Shown here in pieces: positions 11,813 through 22,023 of a stretch of DNA of 64,000 bases. The stretch comes from Melampsora larici-populina 98AG31 (Eukaryota; Basidiomycota; Pucciniomycetes; Pucciniales; Melampsoraceae): NCBI RefSeq assembly GCF_000204055.1, contig NW_006768860.1, forward strand, positions 140,421-204,420. The letters are read 5' to 3'. Under the pieces are notes generated by a model, which had not been told where the DNA came from, did not search any database, and saw only the letters and a program-made list of their open reading frames with translations. The first letter of the stretch is position 1; each line of letters starts with the position of its first letter. Made by a program: the position numbers and the translations under genes.

Positions 11813-12295
11813 TCAAGTGTATGAAAAGAAAAACCAATTTTGCTGTGTTTTGTTTTTTTGTTTTGTTTCTCCTTTTGACCAATTTTTATTGAAAGTGAAT
11901 GAGAAGTATAAAAACAGAAAACCCCACAGACAATGACATGATTGGCCTTTGGAATCAAAGAAGCAGACATTGATGGTCATATAAGTGTACTGAAAATCTG
12001 TTGAAGTCCAGCAAGTGGTAGCAATTGAAATTCGGCCAAGAACTTGAGCAATTCCATCCAAAATCTTATCCTGAAGTGTTTGGAATACAGTTTTGGAGTC
12101 ATTCTTCATTGCTGTGCGTCCTGGCCAGTACACTTCCAGGATTAACCACTGTCCCAGGTGGGATAATTTTTCTTTTTGGAATAATGAATTGACATTATAG
12201 TGTAAATGCCAATCAATTATTTCAAAAAAATACATTATTCCAATTGGGACAGTGTTTAATCCTGGCAGTGGTAGAATGATGGGCAGATTGCACAC
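11813..12295 (-). pseudogene. hAT transposase fragment carrying a MITE
   Basis: The minus-strand segment 11870-12130 reads KILDGIAQVLGRISIATTCW, then TSTDFQYTYMTINVCFFDS. This resembles the hAT transposase region around the first catalytic segment (typically I-T-D-x-W-T-S followed by a Tyr-rich strand). Here the expected Asp is replaced (ATTCW). It runs into non-protein sequence on the downstream side, and the upstream side is interrupted by the MITE at 12131-12270, so it is only a relic. Confidence 0.6.
12131..12270. mobile_element. 140 bp MITE inside the hAT relic
   Basis: Inverted ends of about 36 bp: CCAGGATTAACCACTGTCCC on the left and GGGACAGTGTTTAATCCTGG on the right, continuing to an inner ATAAT/ATTAT. 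The trinucleotide GTA is found on both sides and may be a 3 bp target duplication. No coding capacity. Nested in the hAT-like fragment, so it is the younger insertion. Confidence 0.75.
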
Positions 12296-12469
12296 AAAGC
12301 TTTTTTGTAAAATTTCTCAATATCACATCAAAAGGGTAATCTTGCATGCCATTGTGCAATAAACTCAGGGTTTTTTTGTATATGCACAGTTGGCATATTG
12401 GTAGCTGATGTAGCAGATGAAAAAAACACGGGACTTAAACCCGTCTTCTCGTGCTAGTAGAGCCTCCAC

Positions 12470-12575
12470 CACAGTGCCCGTAGCGAAGGCCCCGACGTCG
12501 GGGGCCCAACGATCTTGGCAATTTTGTCGCATTTGTGTGATTTTTGTGGCCCAAAAGCGTACAATTATCCACAAA
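12470..12575 (+). repeat. Left inverted repeat of the fragment block, with GC-rich palindrome
   Basis: It begins CACAGTGCCCGT and contains a near-perfect palindrome centred on GACGTC at 12488-12507, strikingly GC-rich against the local background. The outer flank contains GGGACTTAAACCCG, a small hairpin. It is the inverted counterpart of 18595-18690. Confidence 0.75.
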
Positions 12576-13195
12576 GGGGAAAGATTGGAAGAATATTCCT
12601 TACGCTGAACTTCATCCGTCTGAGTCAAGCCTGAGGCAGACTAGGAGACAAGCGGCCCTGAACGCTCAGTATGAACAACTGAACTTTCATTTTCCCCTAC
12701 TGAACGCTCAGTGTTCCTCACTGAACACCTGGAAGCTCCCCATGAACTATCCTTGCCCGAGAAAAGCTGGTGGCCATCCCCCGTTCCGCATTGGAGAGCC
12801 AGTGTATGTATGTAAGTCTATGTAAGTACATACATAAATTCATAATGTCAGTTCATCCAATATTCATAACAACGGGCCCAGTGTGAGTGGCACAAGCCCA
12901 CTTTGTTGATCAGGATCACTATACTTCGATGATTTCTTTCGAGATCAATGGATTTAGCCCAAGCTTACAATTCCTAGGAAGCTCAGCCTTCCATTTCCCT
13001 ATCCAGTCAAAACCTTATCACCAACACTTTCAACTAACCAACCAAGTGCTCAACTCGATTTATATAACTGTCGAGTCAACAACCTTATGGCAAAGAGGAC
13101 ACTTGAGATCCCGAAATTAAAATCAAATCTGCATCGACTCCATCACATTCTAAGTTTCATTAACGATCTTGACTATTGACGAAGAAGAAACTGAA

Positions 13196-13664
13196 ATGGA
13201 ACCTACAGATCAACTATCTGAACATGAACCTTTAACTGCTTTTAATCCGCACAAAGATATCAGCCAATTCCAGAAGACATTAAGTTACCTTTGCTTATTT
13301 ATTCTCGGTGCTTGTATTCTCTTACCATGGAGCTCGCTCTTGGTATCAACAACTTATTTCGGATCTAACTTGGTGGGAAGCGAATTTGAATTCAGTTATA
13401 TGAATTGGGTAGCTGTTGTCTTTACATTCTTCAATGTCTCATCCCTCATTCATGCTACACTCAAACAAAACAATGTACGTCCAAGATATTTCTTATCTCT
13501 TAGTCATAATCTCACTGAACCGTATCATTCTGTTTGTAGTCAAGTCACACTAGAAGGATTCTCTTTTCACTAATTGTGATTATCATTCTATCATTAACGC
13601 TGTTATGTTCTACAAGATTTGAAAAATTTGGATCTCATACTTTCTTTACTTTCTTGATGATTCA
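13196..13664 (+). pseudogene. 5' fragment of an equilibrative nucleoside transporter
   Basis: Exon 1 is 13196-13474 and exon 2 starts at 13540, after a GTACGT...TAG intron in phase. The N terminus is acidic and cytosolic (MEPTDQLSEHEPLTAF). The typical SLC29/ENT first helix follows (YLCLFILGACILLPWSSL) with the LPW motif, then YF and two more hydrophobic helices (SLIVIIILSLTLLCST). ENT proteins normally have eleven helices; here the sequence stops being ENT-like after FFTFLMIQ and passes directly, in another frame, into VPS41. Only about three helices remain, so it cannot transport. The break lies inside an exon near 13665. Confidence 0.75.
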
Positions 13665-16018
13665 AAGTTGGTCTATGAAGTCATTCTTATTCATCTACTG
13701 CGAAGAGATCCTGAGGTATGTGTTCAAATACTCTCATTTGTTATGTAAACCTCGATGTTTATGTTATATTTGTTCGAGATCAGAACATGTTAAAGATGAT
13801 CAGGAGATGGCCACCAGATATATACAATGTATTTGCTGTGATATCAGCTACTCAAGATCGTTTAACAAGAATCAATGATGATTCAAATGTACTCTTGATG
13901 ACTTGTCTAACTGAACGGTAAGATCCCTTCTTGCTTCTTTTTCCTAATTTTTCAATCGTCTGATTCAAGTTTTGACTCTCTTTAATCCCACACAGTTATA
14001 TTTTGAATCATCAACCCGGAAAAGCTTTGGCTTACTATTTGAGATTGAGAAAGCCAGAGGTATTTGAATTGATCGAGGATCATAACTTGTTTACTGATGT
14101 CCAGGATCAAGTATTGTTATTGATCGAGTTTGATGATGAGTTGAACCCATATCAAAATCTGAACAAGAAAGAGCATGGGACAGCTATCAATCTATTAGTT
14201 GAACATACTCATTCAATCCCCGTGAGTCTGCTTCTCTCTTGACATTTCAAACTGTATCCTTGTGGAATTCTGAAAAGATCGTGTTTCATTTTTGCGATTA
14301 TTAAAAAGGTTTTAAGCGTCATAACTCAATTGACAGATCACCGACGATATCTGGCCACTTATTTGGATGCATGATTCGACATCGATCCACTCTCAGGAAC
14401 AGATTACAGCGATCTGCACGTTGATCTTTTTGCAGAGTTTGATAGAAAAAGGTTAATGGAATATCTTCGAGCAAGCAACACGTATAGTCTTGCCAAGGTT
14501 TGGATCTGATTTCATATTTTATTTATTTACATCCATGGTAATGATTTAGATTTATTGAGATGATACCTGGTCGGGTTTGAATAGGCTTATAAGATCTGTA
14601 GTGAAGCCGACTTTGTTCCGGAGATGGTCTATCTTTTGGGTAGGATGGGACATAACAAAAAAGCTCTATTTTTGATAATCGATCGAATTGGTGATGTTCA
14701 AAGGGTTGGTTCCTTATGAGATCACCTATCTCTCTTCCTCGTCCGTAAGAAGAAGAAAGACATCTTAATCTTACAGGATTTGATCACAATGATTATTTTA
14801 GGTGATTGACTTTGCTAAGGAACAGAATGATCATGATCTTTGGGAAGACTTGTTGTTATATTCGGAAAGCAGACCAGGTATGAATCCATGAAATTTTAAA
14901 ACATAATTCTGAGAAGTGACTAAAGGTGTTTATCTTTATGGATGATATGTTTTAGCTTTTATCAGAGGTCTTTTAGATAATGTTGGATCTGAAATTGACC
15001 CGATCAGATTGATTCGACGAATCCGAAATGGATCGGAGATTGAAGGTTTGAAAGAATCTATCATTAAGATTCTTCATGATTTTAATCTACAGGTATGTGT
15101 TTCGCTTTTCTCTGTCTTTCTTTCGATCTTTGCGGTTGCTAATTTTTTCCGATGTGATCCTCAGATGATCACAATGATTATTTTAGGTGATTGACTTTGC
15201 TAAGGAACAGAATGATCATGATCTTTGGGAAGACTTGTTGTTATATTCGGAAAGCAGACCAGGTATGAATCCATGAAATTTTAAAACATAATTCTGAGAA
15301 GTGACTAAAGGTGTTTATCTTTATGGATGATATGTTTTAGCTTTTATCAGAGGTCTTTTAGATAATGTTGGATCTGAAATTGACCCGATCAGATTGATTC
15401 GACGAATCCGAAATGGATCGGAGATTGAAGGTTTGAAAGAATCTATCATTAAGATTCTTCATGATTTTAATCTACAGGTATGTGTTTCGCTTTTCTCTGT
15501 CTTTCTTTCGATCTTTGCGGTTGCTAATTTTTTTCCGATGTGATCCTCAGATCTCATTGATTGAAGGGTGTAGATCAATTCTAGAGAATGATTGTCGAGA
15601 TTTATCGAGGATGTACTATGTCAGTCAGTCAGCCCGGAGCTTTAGGAGATAGTCAGTACTATTTCTTTTTCCGAATGAAGAGTTTGCATATTGCTTATAT
15701 TTTTGGTTCCTTCGCACAACGTGCAAAAAGGCTCTCTGAAGTGTGAAAAGTGTGGATTGAAGTTAGATGAACCAGTAGGAGAAGAAGAAATAGTAAATGA
15801 AATCTCATTGATGTTTCTTTGTAGACATACTTTTCATGCTTGGTGTGTATTTGCAAAAGACACAGTGATGGCAGCATTAGTAGAAGGTAGGATGAGAAAA
15901 GGTGTGATTAAATCTAAATTTGAACAAACTGTGATCTTAATGTCTGGAGATGATATAGGTTGCTAGATTTGTTGTAAACCTTTAGAGAAGAAGAAGATTG
16001 GGAATCTTTTGGTTTGAG
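13665..16018 (+). pseudogene. VPS41: VPS41 3' part, with nonsense changes and an internal duplication
   Basis: VPS41 is a HOPS-complex subunit for vacuolar fusion. The recognisable sequence starts mid-protein at LVYEVILIHLLRRDPE and continues through the CHCR/clathrin-repeat region: MIRRWPPDIYNV, then ILNHQPGKALAYYLRLRKPE and FTDVQDQVLLLIEFDDELNP. Exons: 13665-13713, 13784-13917, 13996-14221, 14309-14497, 14585-14704, 14802-14877, 14956-15092, and from 15552. A C-terminal RING-like part lies at 15720-16015 (KCEKCGLKL, then FLCRHTFHAWCV, then ICCKPL). The N-terminal beta-propeller half is missing. TGA at 14372 breaks TYLDA/FDIDPL, and TAG near 15964 removes the last zinc-binding cysteines. A 385 bp tandem duplication repeats two exons. 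Confidence 0.85.
14781..15551 (+). repeat. 385 bp tandem duplication inside the VPS41 fragment
   Basis: Positions 14781-15165 and 15166-15551 are the same except for a one-base difference in a T-run (six versus seven T). Each unit carries the exon VIDFAKEQNDHDLWEDL, its intron, the exon AFIRGLLDNVGSEIDP and the start of the next intron. Near identity, introns included, means a very recent duplication or an assembly error. Confidence 0.95.
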
Positions 16019-17354
16019 GTTTAGATTTGTTTTTTTCTTTTTTGTTGGCTTCTTGGTTTGAATTATCGTGTGAGGTTGGTTTTGGTTGATTTGATTTGAT
16101 TTGTATGATCAGGAGAAGGTGTAGATTTGGTGGTTATTAAGTTGTAAGAAAGATGAACACTTGCTACTTGATCAATTCACAACTCGAGTGCAAGATGAGA
16201 TCCATGGGTGGTAGCTTGGGAAACTAGTGACATAGCTTGACTGTTCTAAGGGTATGCTGCAAGCCTAATCATACTTTGACATACATCACCCAATCACAAT
16301 GTTCGTGGAAGTTGTCTGAACGGCTCAATGACAAGGCTTTCCATGTAAATCTTTGCTAGTATCAAGCATGATTGGTAGATGTGATTTGAAGATAATCAAT
16401 CACTTGCTGACTTATACTAAGCATGATGTTGTTTACCAAATCTAACAGTACATCCTGATCTAGTGAGTTATTACACACGACCGTGGCACATATTCCATGC
16501 CAATCAAGTCTACATAGTACTTGAGGCAGATCGCCCAAGGGAATGTGATTTACAGGTGAATCACAGCTCACTGAGTAGTCTTTCCTACTGTGCTATTTAT
16601 GGAAAAATACAAAGGAAGTAATAAGAAAACAAATCGCGAAATCACCGTTGAGGTTATCAAATTCAAACAACTTTAGTCAAAGTCTATCACTTGATGTGAT
16701 ACATAAGCTCCCGGTTGAAAGGGACCGTTTGACAAACAAGTATTCGAAAGTAATTTATATTTTCAACTGTCTGCTCAAGTACAAGCTGGTTTAAATATGT
16801 GAAAGACACTGGCATGAAGAGCCACAGCTGACATAGGCAGGATCGTATTCAGACAGGCATATACAAACAAAAAAGACTAAGAAACAAGTGATTGTTGCTT
16901 GCTTCGTGATCGCAGATGAGCGGCTAGGAAAGCTATCGTAAGCTATAAAGTTGTGGGTGTGTTTGATTGAGCACATTCCCACGATCGTTTGACAGAAGCT
17001 TCGAATCTCATCCTGCAAACTACAGCTGCATCATAATTGTACCCACAGTGTGGACATTGAAGGCTCCAGTGAACCAGAGTTCACCTAAGCCATCCATTGC
17101 CAGCGCCTGTTTTGTAGAAGGGAAATGTCAGCTTGTTGGTACCTGCGACCATTTGGTCGGTATCAGTTGATAAATACTTTCAATGCCATATGCTCATCAT
17201 ACATTCTTGACATGAAACGCCTTCAGATTTCGACCTTGAGATTGACATGATCCTCGCCTATGAGTTGATATATTGACTTGAGTAGCTTCACTACTCCACG
17301 TCGGACAGAGAGGCCTTTGTCCTGTCGAGGAACAGAAACGGTGGTAAACGCCCA
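16019..17354. other. No gene recognised; probably decayed captured sequence
   Basis: Lies between the VPS41 and SEC6 fragments. Short frames occur on both strands (for example minus 16362-16571) but none shows a family motif. It would be where the SEC6 3' end belongs if that fragment were longer; no convincing SEC6 sequence could be read here. Confidence 0.35.
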
Positions 17355-18083
17355 ACCGTCAATCAGAGAAGTGATTCATCTGTTCGTGTATGAAATGAGG
17401 TAATGAAGACGAACCGCAATCCGAACTGCGATCTGAGGAAGGAACGTGATAGCCAGGTTGGGTTTGACTGTGACGTATTTTCCAATCATTTGCTTTCGAG
17501 GATGCGTGTTTCTTGAATTCTTCATTTAACAAAGTCGTCCACTGAGATTGGGTTGATAACATGACCTTTGCTGATTCCTCTACAACCCTTGATAAAACTG
17601 CCCCCTGCCCGCTGTCAATGGCAAAGTCGATCTGTGCGTTTACCTACGCAAGCAATTCAACATCAGCCGCTGAAGGACTCATAAGCACTGTGATATTTGA
17701 GAGTGAGTCATGACAAACCATCTGAAACATGATACTCGAGCCTTGCATGGTGTACATCTGATCGGCATCCTCTTCTGGTGGCTCAGTACGATTCACAAAC
17801 AGTTGCGTCTCTCCTGTCATCAAATTCTTCAACCATTCCTCCATTATAACTTTGATCGATTTCAAATATTCATCTACCAAGCCTTGGATATCATCATCTA
17901 GCAATGGAGGTTCGAGAAGTTCGGCTGGGATGTCAAGCTCTTTGGTCATATTTTTCTTGTATTCTTTAGTGAAAGTGGCGAGCGCTAGGAGAGCTCCAGC
18001 CTCAGCATCAGTGGAGGTCGCGTACGCCTTGGTGAAATTGTACAGTGCTTTGTGATGAGCTTTGATGTAGGCATGATATATCT
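17355..18083 (-). pseudogene. SEC6: SEC6 (exocyst) middle fragment
   Basis: Minus-strand exons 18083-17719 and 17643 to about 17455 are joined in phase by a 75 bp GTTTGT...TAG intron. The protein reads YIKAHHKALYNFTKAYATST, then YLKSIKVIMEEWLKNLM, then EEDADQMYTMQGSSIMFQM. Across the intron it continues VNAQIDFAIDSGQGAVLSRV. These match the conserved Sec6 core (the EPEMDADGMYG...MFQM and VNQQIDVAADSGQGAVL regions). SEC6 proteins are around 750 residues; only about 180-200 remain, with neither end. Beyond 17455 the likeness fades into a short SLPHFIHEQMNHFSD stretch. The upstream half is absent and opposite-strand coding-like sequence begins immediately, so this is a fragment. Confidence 0.72.
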
Positions 18084-18085
18084 AG

Positions 18086-18443
18086 GACCCGATAAGAGTA
18101 GGTTGTGAGCTAATCAATCTGAACAACCGAATCCCAGCTGCTATCGATCGAATCAGATCCGATGTGAAACTATCCTACGGTTTGTTTGTCACCTATAAGT
18201 CAGGGGCTGAACTTCAAGTATATTTCAAGGTCCTCGAACACATCCTTGGAGTCATGAGCGCAAGCAAAACGATGTTCTTCTTGGATTGGCATTCATTTTC
18301 AAAGGAATATGGACCGCAGGTCGTTGGATTCACTGAGGGTTTATCGAAAGCGAGGGATGATTTGGACAAGTCGGCTGCTGAGATCCAACCTACAAACGGG
18401 AATTGCGGGAACAGGCATCTTTGCCCGCTTGAGCATATCTTTT
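18086..18443 (+). pseudogene. Unidentified coding-like exon on the opposite strand
   Basis: After an AG acceptor at 18085 the plus frame reads DPIRVGCELINLNNRIPAAI, then LSYGLFVTYKSGAELQVYF, then LGVMSASKTMFFLDWHSFSK. Composition and continuity over about 115 codons look like a true exon. I do not recognise the family. It abuts the minus-strand SEC6 exon head to head and ends within the block bounded by the inverted repeats, so it is likely another captured piece. Function unknown. Confidence 0.4.
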
Positions 18444-18594
18444 GACGGATCCCCCATGGGTTCATACAATCAGGGCAGGACCGCTCATCCCAGCTGATCA
18501 GTGTTGATGAAGTTGGACGATGGCTCAGTGCTCCTGAGGTCAACGCCTGAGTCTGGCGGCTGGGGATGGGGCAAACTGGGCAGGCTCAGCGTAC

Positions 18595-18690
18595 CAATTT
18601 GGCCTGGACAGAAAAATCACAGTTTTTTTGACACTTTTGCGCAAGATCGTTGGGCCCCCGACGTCGGGGGCCTTCTCCACGGGCACTGTG
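18595..18690 (-). repeat. Right inverted repeat of the fragment block, with GC-rich palindrome
   Basis: Contains a 20 bp perfect palindrome of G and C around GACGTC (18653-18672) followed by CACGGGCACTGTG. Read on the minus strand it corresponds to the left repeat at 12470-12575. Its outer flank contains a second small hairpin made from GAAACCCA and TGGGTTTC (18726-18749). Confidence 0.75.
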
Positions 18691-18838
18691 CACCCCGCCT
18701 CTTGATAATTGGACTTGACCCTCATGAAACCCAAAGATCATGGGTTTCATGAAGGGGTAATTTTTGTACATAGAAAAGTTTTGCAAAGCATTGATTGAAG
18801 AACAATCAAAGTTTTTTCTCATCTATTTGTAATCCAAG

Positions 18839-20205
18839 ATGCCAGTTATTCGAGCAGAGCAACACACTCAAAGACAACTGCTGGTCTTGGCAACCTTGGG
18901 TGCTGCTCAATACTACACCTCGTATTTACAACGTAGACCACCAACTGTCCAGAACAACTTTGTTCTCTCCGACCAACAATGGCTGAACGAGCTTTTGGAT
19001 TCAAATAATCCACACCGTCTTTACAATCAGCTGGGCATGAAGCCTCACATCTTCCTTAAACTGGTGGATGATTTGGAAAGCAGAGGGCTTCTTCAAGATA
19101 CAAAAAACATGACTGTTCAAGAGCAGTTAGCTATCTTTCTATTCACCATCATCACCGGGAACTCTGTCCGCAAACTCAAGGAACACTTTCAAAGGTCCCC
19201 AGACACAATTTCATGGTATGATGATTTCCCTGGGATTTTTGGAGGCTGAAGCATTGCTGATCCTTGATTTCTGCGCGCAGTGTCTTTCACAAAGTCCTCA
19301 ATGCCATCAACAATTGTGATTTTTACACCAACTTGGTTAGACAGCCCACACTGCATACATCTCTTCCGCTCGCCTTTTGCACAGATGAACGCTTCAAGCC
19401 ATACTTCAAAGACTGCGTGGGTGCATTAGATGGAACCCACCTTCCAGTACATGTTGCACCAGATGACCAAGCTTGATTCCGTGACCAAAAATCAAATCTC
19501 AGTCAGAATGTGTTAGCGGCTGCAAACTTCAACATGATGTTTCAATATGTCATGCCAGGCAACACTGGTACAATGCCAGATAGCTCAATTTGGGAAGACT
19601 CATGCCAACAATCTTTGGTAGTTCCTGAAGGCAAGTTTTACCTTGGAGATGCCGGCTTCAGTCTCAGCCGGAAATGCTTAGTTCCATATCGAGGAGTAAG
19701 GTACCATCTACAGGAGTGGTCCCGGCTAAAAGATAAGGAGTATGTCAAGTAATTCCACCTGTTATTGAAATCTCAATGCTGACTTGTGTTCGAAATTCAG
19801 GCCAGCAAATAAAGAAGAGCTCTTTAACCTGAGACATTCCAGTGCACATATGGTGATTGAACGCATCTTGGGGTGTCAAAAAAGCGCTTTACAGTCATGG
19901 AACATGGGACTTACTATCCTTTCAAAACTCAAGTCCAACTAGTGCCTGCTATGTGCGCAATTCACAACTTCATCCGTCTCCATGATAGCAGTGAACTTGC
20001 AGTTGAGTTCCCCAAATTCCAAGCCCTGTCTGAAAATCCCCTGCCACGTACCTCTGGTTCAACTTTGGAAAATAGCTATGAAATTGAACTTGGGACAAAT
20101 GATGATATAGATGCAGGAAGATGGTGTGATGAGATTGCAAGCAGGATGTGGGCAGACTATCACAAGAAGAAGCAAGCTGAGGCCAGGAGAACAGGCCAAA
20201 GATAA
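18839..20205 (+). pseudogene. PIF/Harbinger transposase, inactivated
   Basis: Exons 18839-19215, 19281-19739 and from 19801, with small GT-AG introns. The DDE layout is present: CVGALDGTHLPVHV (first Asp), YLGDAGFSLSRKCLVPYRG (second Asp), and RHSSAHMVIERILG (Glu), followed by AMCAIHNFIRLHDSSE. The N-terminal helix-turn-helix-like part includes QEQLAIFLFTIITGNSVRKL. Harbinger transposases cut and paste at TTA targets together with a Myb-like partner. Two lesions: an in-frame TGA at 19474 (a CGA-to-TGA change would explain it, restoring the usual Arg) and a one-base shift near 19870 just after ERILG. The start ATG gives MPVIRAEQHTQRQ. Confidence 0.85.
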
Positions 20206-20845
20206 ATTCTCAAAATGAAGAAATGATTGGATGAAAAATGGAATTTTAAGAAATCTTAGAAAATCTCAAATGATGTCAACAAAAGAGTCTGAGTTCTCCT
20301 TTCAATTCTGTGAAGATTTGATTTATTCAATCAAATTTTAAGCTTTCATTTCTTTGATGTGTTCTGTATGAGTCATTCACGATGCAATCAAAATGTTGTA
20401 AGTCAGAGTATTGCAGGTAGTGAAGTGAAGAGGGTTTGAAATCAATCATTAGAACATTTATTACAAAAAACAAGTCCACAAAACATATTTGTACATGCAT
20501 GAAGTAGTATAAATGAGAAAGAGAGAGAGAGAAAAACATGAATACACTAATGGCTTACCTATGAGTCATTCACAATGCAATCAAAATGTCGTAAGTAAGA
20601 GTATTGCAGGTAGTGAAGTGAAGAGGGTTTGAAATTGATGAGAATCAAACCCTTGACTCATAGATGGCTTATAAAGAGAAAAAGTAACACATACGCAGCT
20701 AAGAGTTGAAATGAAAACAGCACAAGACAAGAATGGAGAGCAGCATGAGAAGATAGAAACATATCAAATGAGATCAAACATAGCAACAAATAAAGCAACA
20801 TATCAAATCAACACTTGTACAGAAAACACAACACTATTTGTAGTC
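20206..20845. repeat. Central non-coding repeat module of the Harbinger element
   Basis: Lies tail-to-tail between the transposase (+) and the Myb-like gene (-). Two units, near 20360-20450 and 20565-20660, share GAGTCATTCAC, ATGCAATCAAAATG and TATTGCAGGTAGTGAAGTG. The same two-unit arrangement is found at 2605-2905. A GA-rich run occurs near 20517-20533. Confidence 0.7.
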
Positions 20846-22023
20846 TCAACTTCCAACATTCTGATCAAGCATCTCTGACAAAACATTTTGAGCAAGTGCA
20901 GGATTACTGATTGCCATATAAACTCCAGCCATCTCTGGATGTTGACCAAACATGGCTATGATCCTTGCTTGAACTAAGGGACTCAGCTCAACACTTGCCT
21001 CTATCTTTGCAATTGCTTGGTCAACTTTTGACCGAGATTCTTCTACAGTTGATTTGAGGCCCATGAGAATCTTGTTGCCAAAAAGTTCGAGTGCGGCAGC
21101 TCTGTTATTTCCTTGGCGGTGTTGAGAGTTTTTAGGTTTGGAAGATGAAGACATATCATCTTTACACAATCTTGCTTACGCTTGCGCAAGGTGATCTCCA
21201 AATCTGAGTGTGCCAGTTGAGGTTGCAAGTCTGGGTAAGAAGAAGGAGCGCAAAAGGAGCTTGACAAGGCTATCTTGGAGTTGATCTGGCTATGAACAGC
21301 AAAATTGAATAATGAGTCTACTTGAAAATTATACACAATAGTTCCTCAAGACCATACACACCAGGAATTCCTCTTTGTCCTCACCACTTTCATATTGTTG
21401 GTATGCTACATCGTAATCTGATGATGGGAGTGGCTCTTGCTCCAAAGATTCATTTACTGTAGCTGGTGTAGGTTGAGTCGGATCAAATGTGTCTTCGGCT
21501 GATGCAAGTACCTTGCCAACAAGAGCTTCCATCTTATCAAAGAGTGGAAAGGGTGTGGTTGCCCATTTTGCTCGCATAGGTTCTTTTTCAACGAGTCGCT
21601 TCCACACGTCTTCTGAGATTTGCAACGTCTGCTCAACATGGCACCAGCCCATTCCACTCTTCTTGCTGAGTTCCCTCACGTCTCTAAATTCTCCCTTCAA
21701 CTTCAAAAAGAATTTCAACAAGAAAGAACCACTGAAGTCAGATCTATGTGATCCAGCATGGTGAGATAAAATCCAGATCAGATGATCATTACCTTTGTAA
21801 ACTTGTTCTGGCACTGGAGCCATGTTTTTTGAAGGGTGCCAACTCGCTCGGTTCCTTTGAGTGCCTCTGCGCAGTGATTCTATGTTTTGTTCTTCCAGCC
21901 CGAGTCAGACATCTTCCCAGCTTCCTTCTCTTTCAAGAGGAAATTGACCATTTTTGACACATCCTCATTGGTCCACTTTGCCGTGACTTTGGGAGTATGA
22001 ATGTCTTCATTCTTATATGACAT
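20846..22023 (-). pseudogene. Myb/SANT-like accessory protein of the Harbinger element
   Basis: Minus-strand start at 22023 (MSYKNEDIHTPKVTAKWTNE). The first exon has the trihelix/Myb-like core KMVNFLLKEKEAGKMSDSGW, then HCAEALKGTERVGTLQKTW. A second part reads KKSGMGWCHVEQTLQISED, then VWKRLVEKEPMRAKWATTPF, the usual Harbinger partner motif (SGFGWD...WDDYIKAHP-like). A final C-terminal exon ends LSEMLDQNVGS. The partner protein binds the transposon ends and brings in the transposase. An in-frame TAG after WKNKT, where a Trp (TGG) is expected, makes it a pseudogene. Divergent position with the transposase is normal for the superfamily. Confidence 0.8.

Larger units (their letters stand above)
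12470..18690. mobile_element. Inverted-repeat-bounded block of captured host gene fragments
   Basis: The left boundary begins CACAGTGCCCGT at 12470, and the same sequence stands in inverse orientation ending at 18690. The match continues inward for about 100 bp, through a GC-rich palindrome around GACGTC, then CCCAACGATCTTG and a TGTGATTTTT stretch. Between them lie incomplete host genes only: the 5' end of a nucleoside transporter, the 3' part of VPS41, a middle piece of SEC6 and an unidentified exon. This is what a Pack-MULE or other gene-capturing TIR transposon looks like. No transposase and no clear target duplication were found, so the superfamily is open. An alternative is an ordinary rearranged locus that happens to lie between two repeats. 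Confidence 0.55.

Noticed and set aside
12420..12470. tRNA-like B-box (GGGTTTAAGTCCCG on the minus strand)
   Set aside because: No A-box at the right distance and no cloverleaf could be drawn; treated as a chance hairpin next to the inverted repeat.
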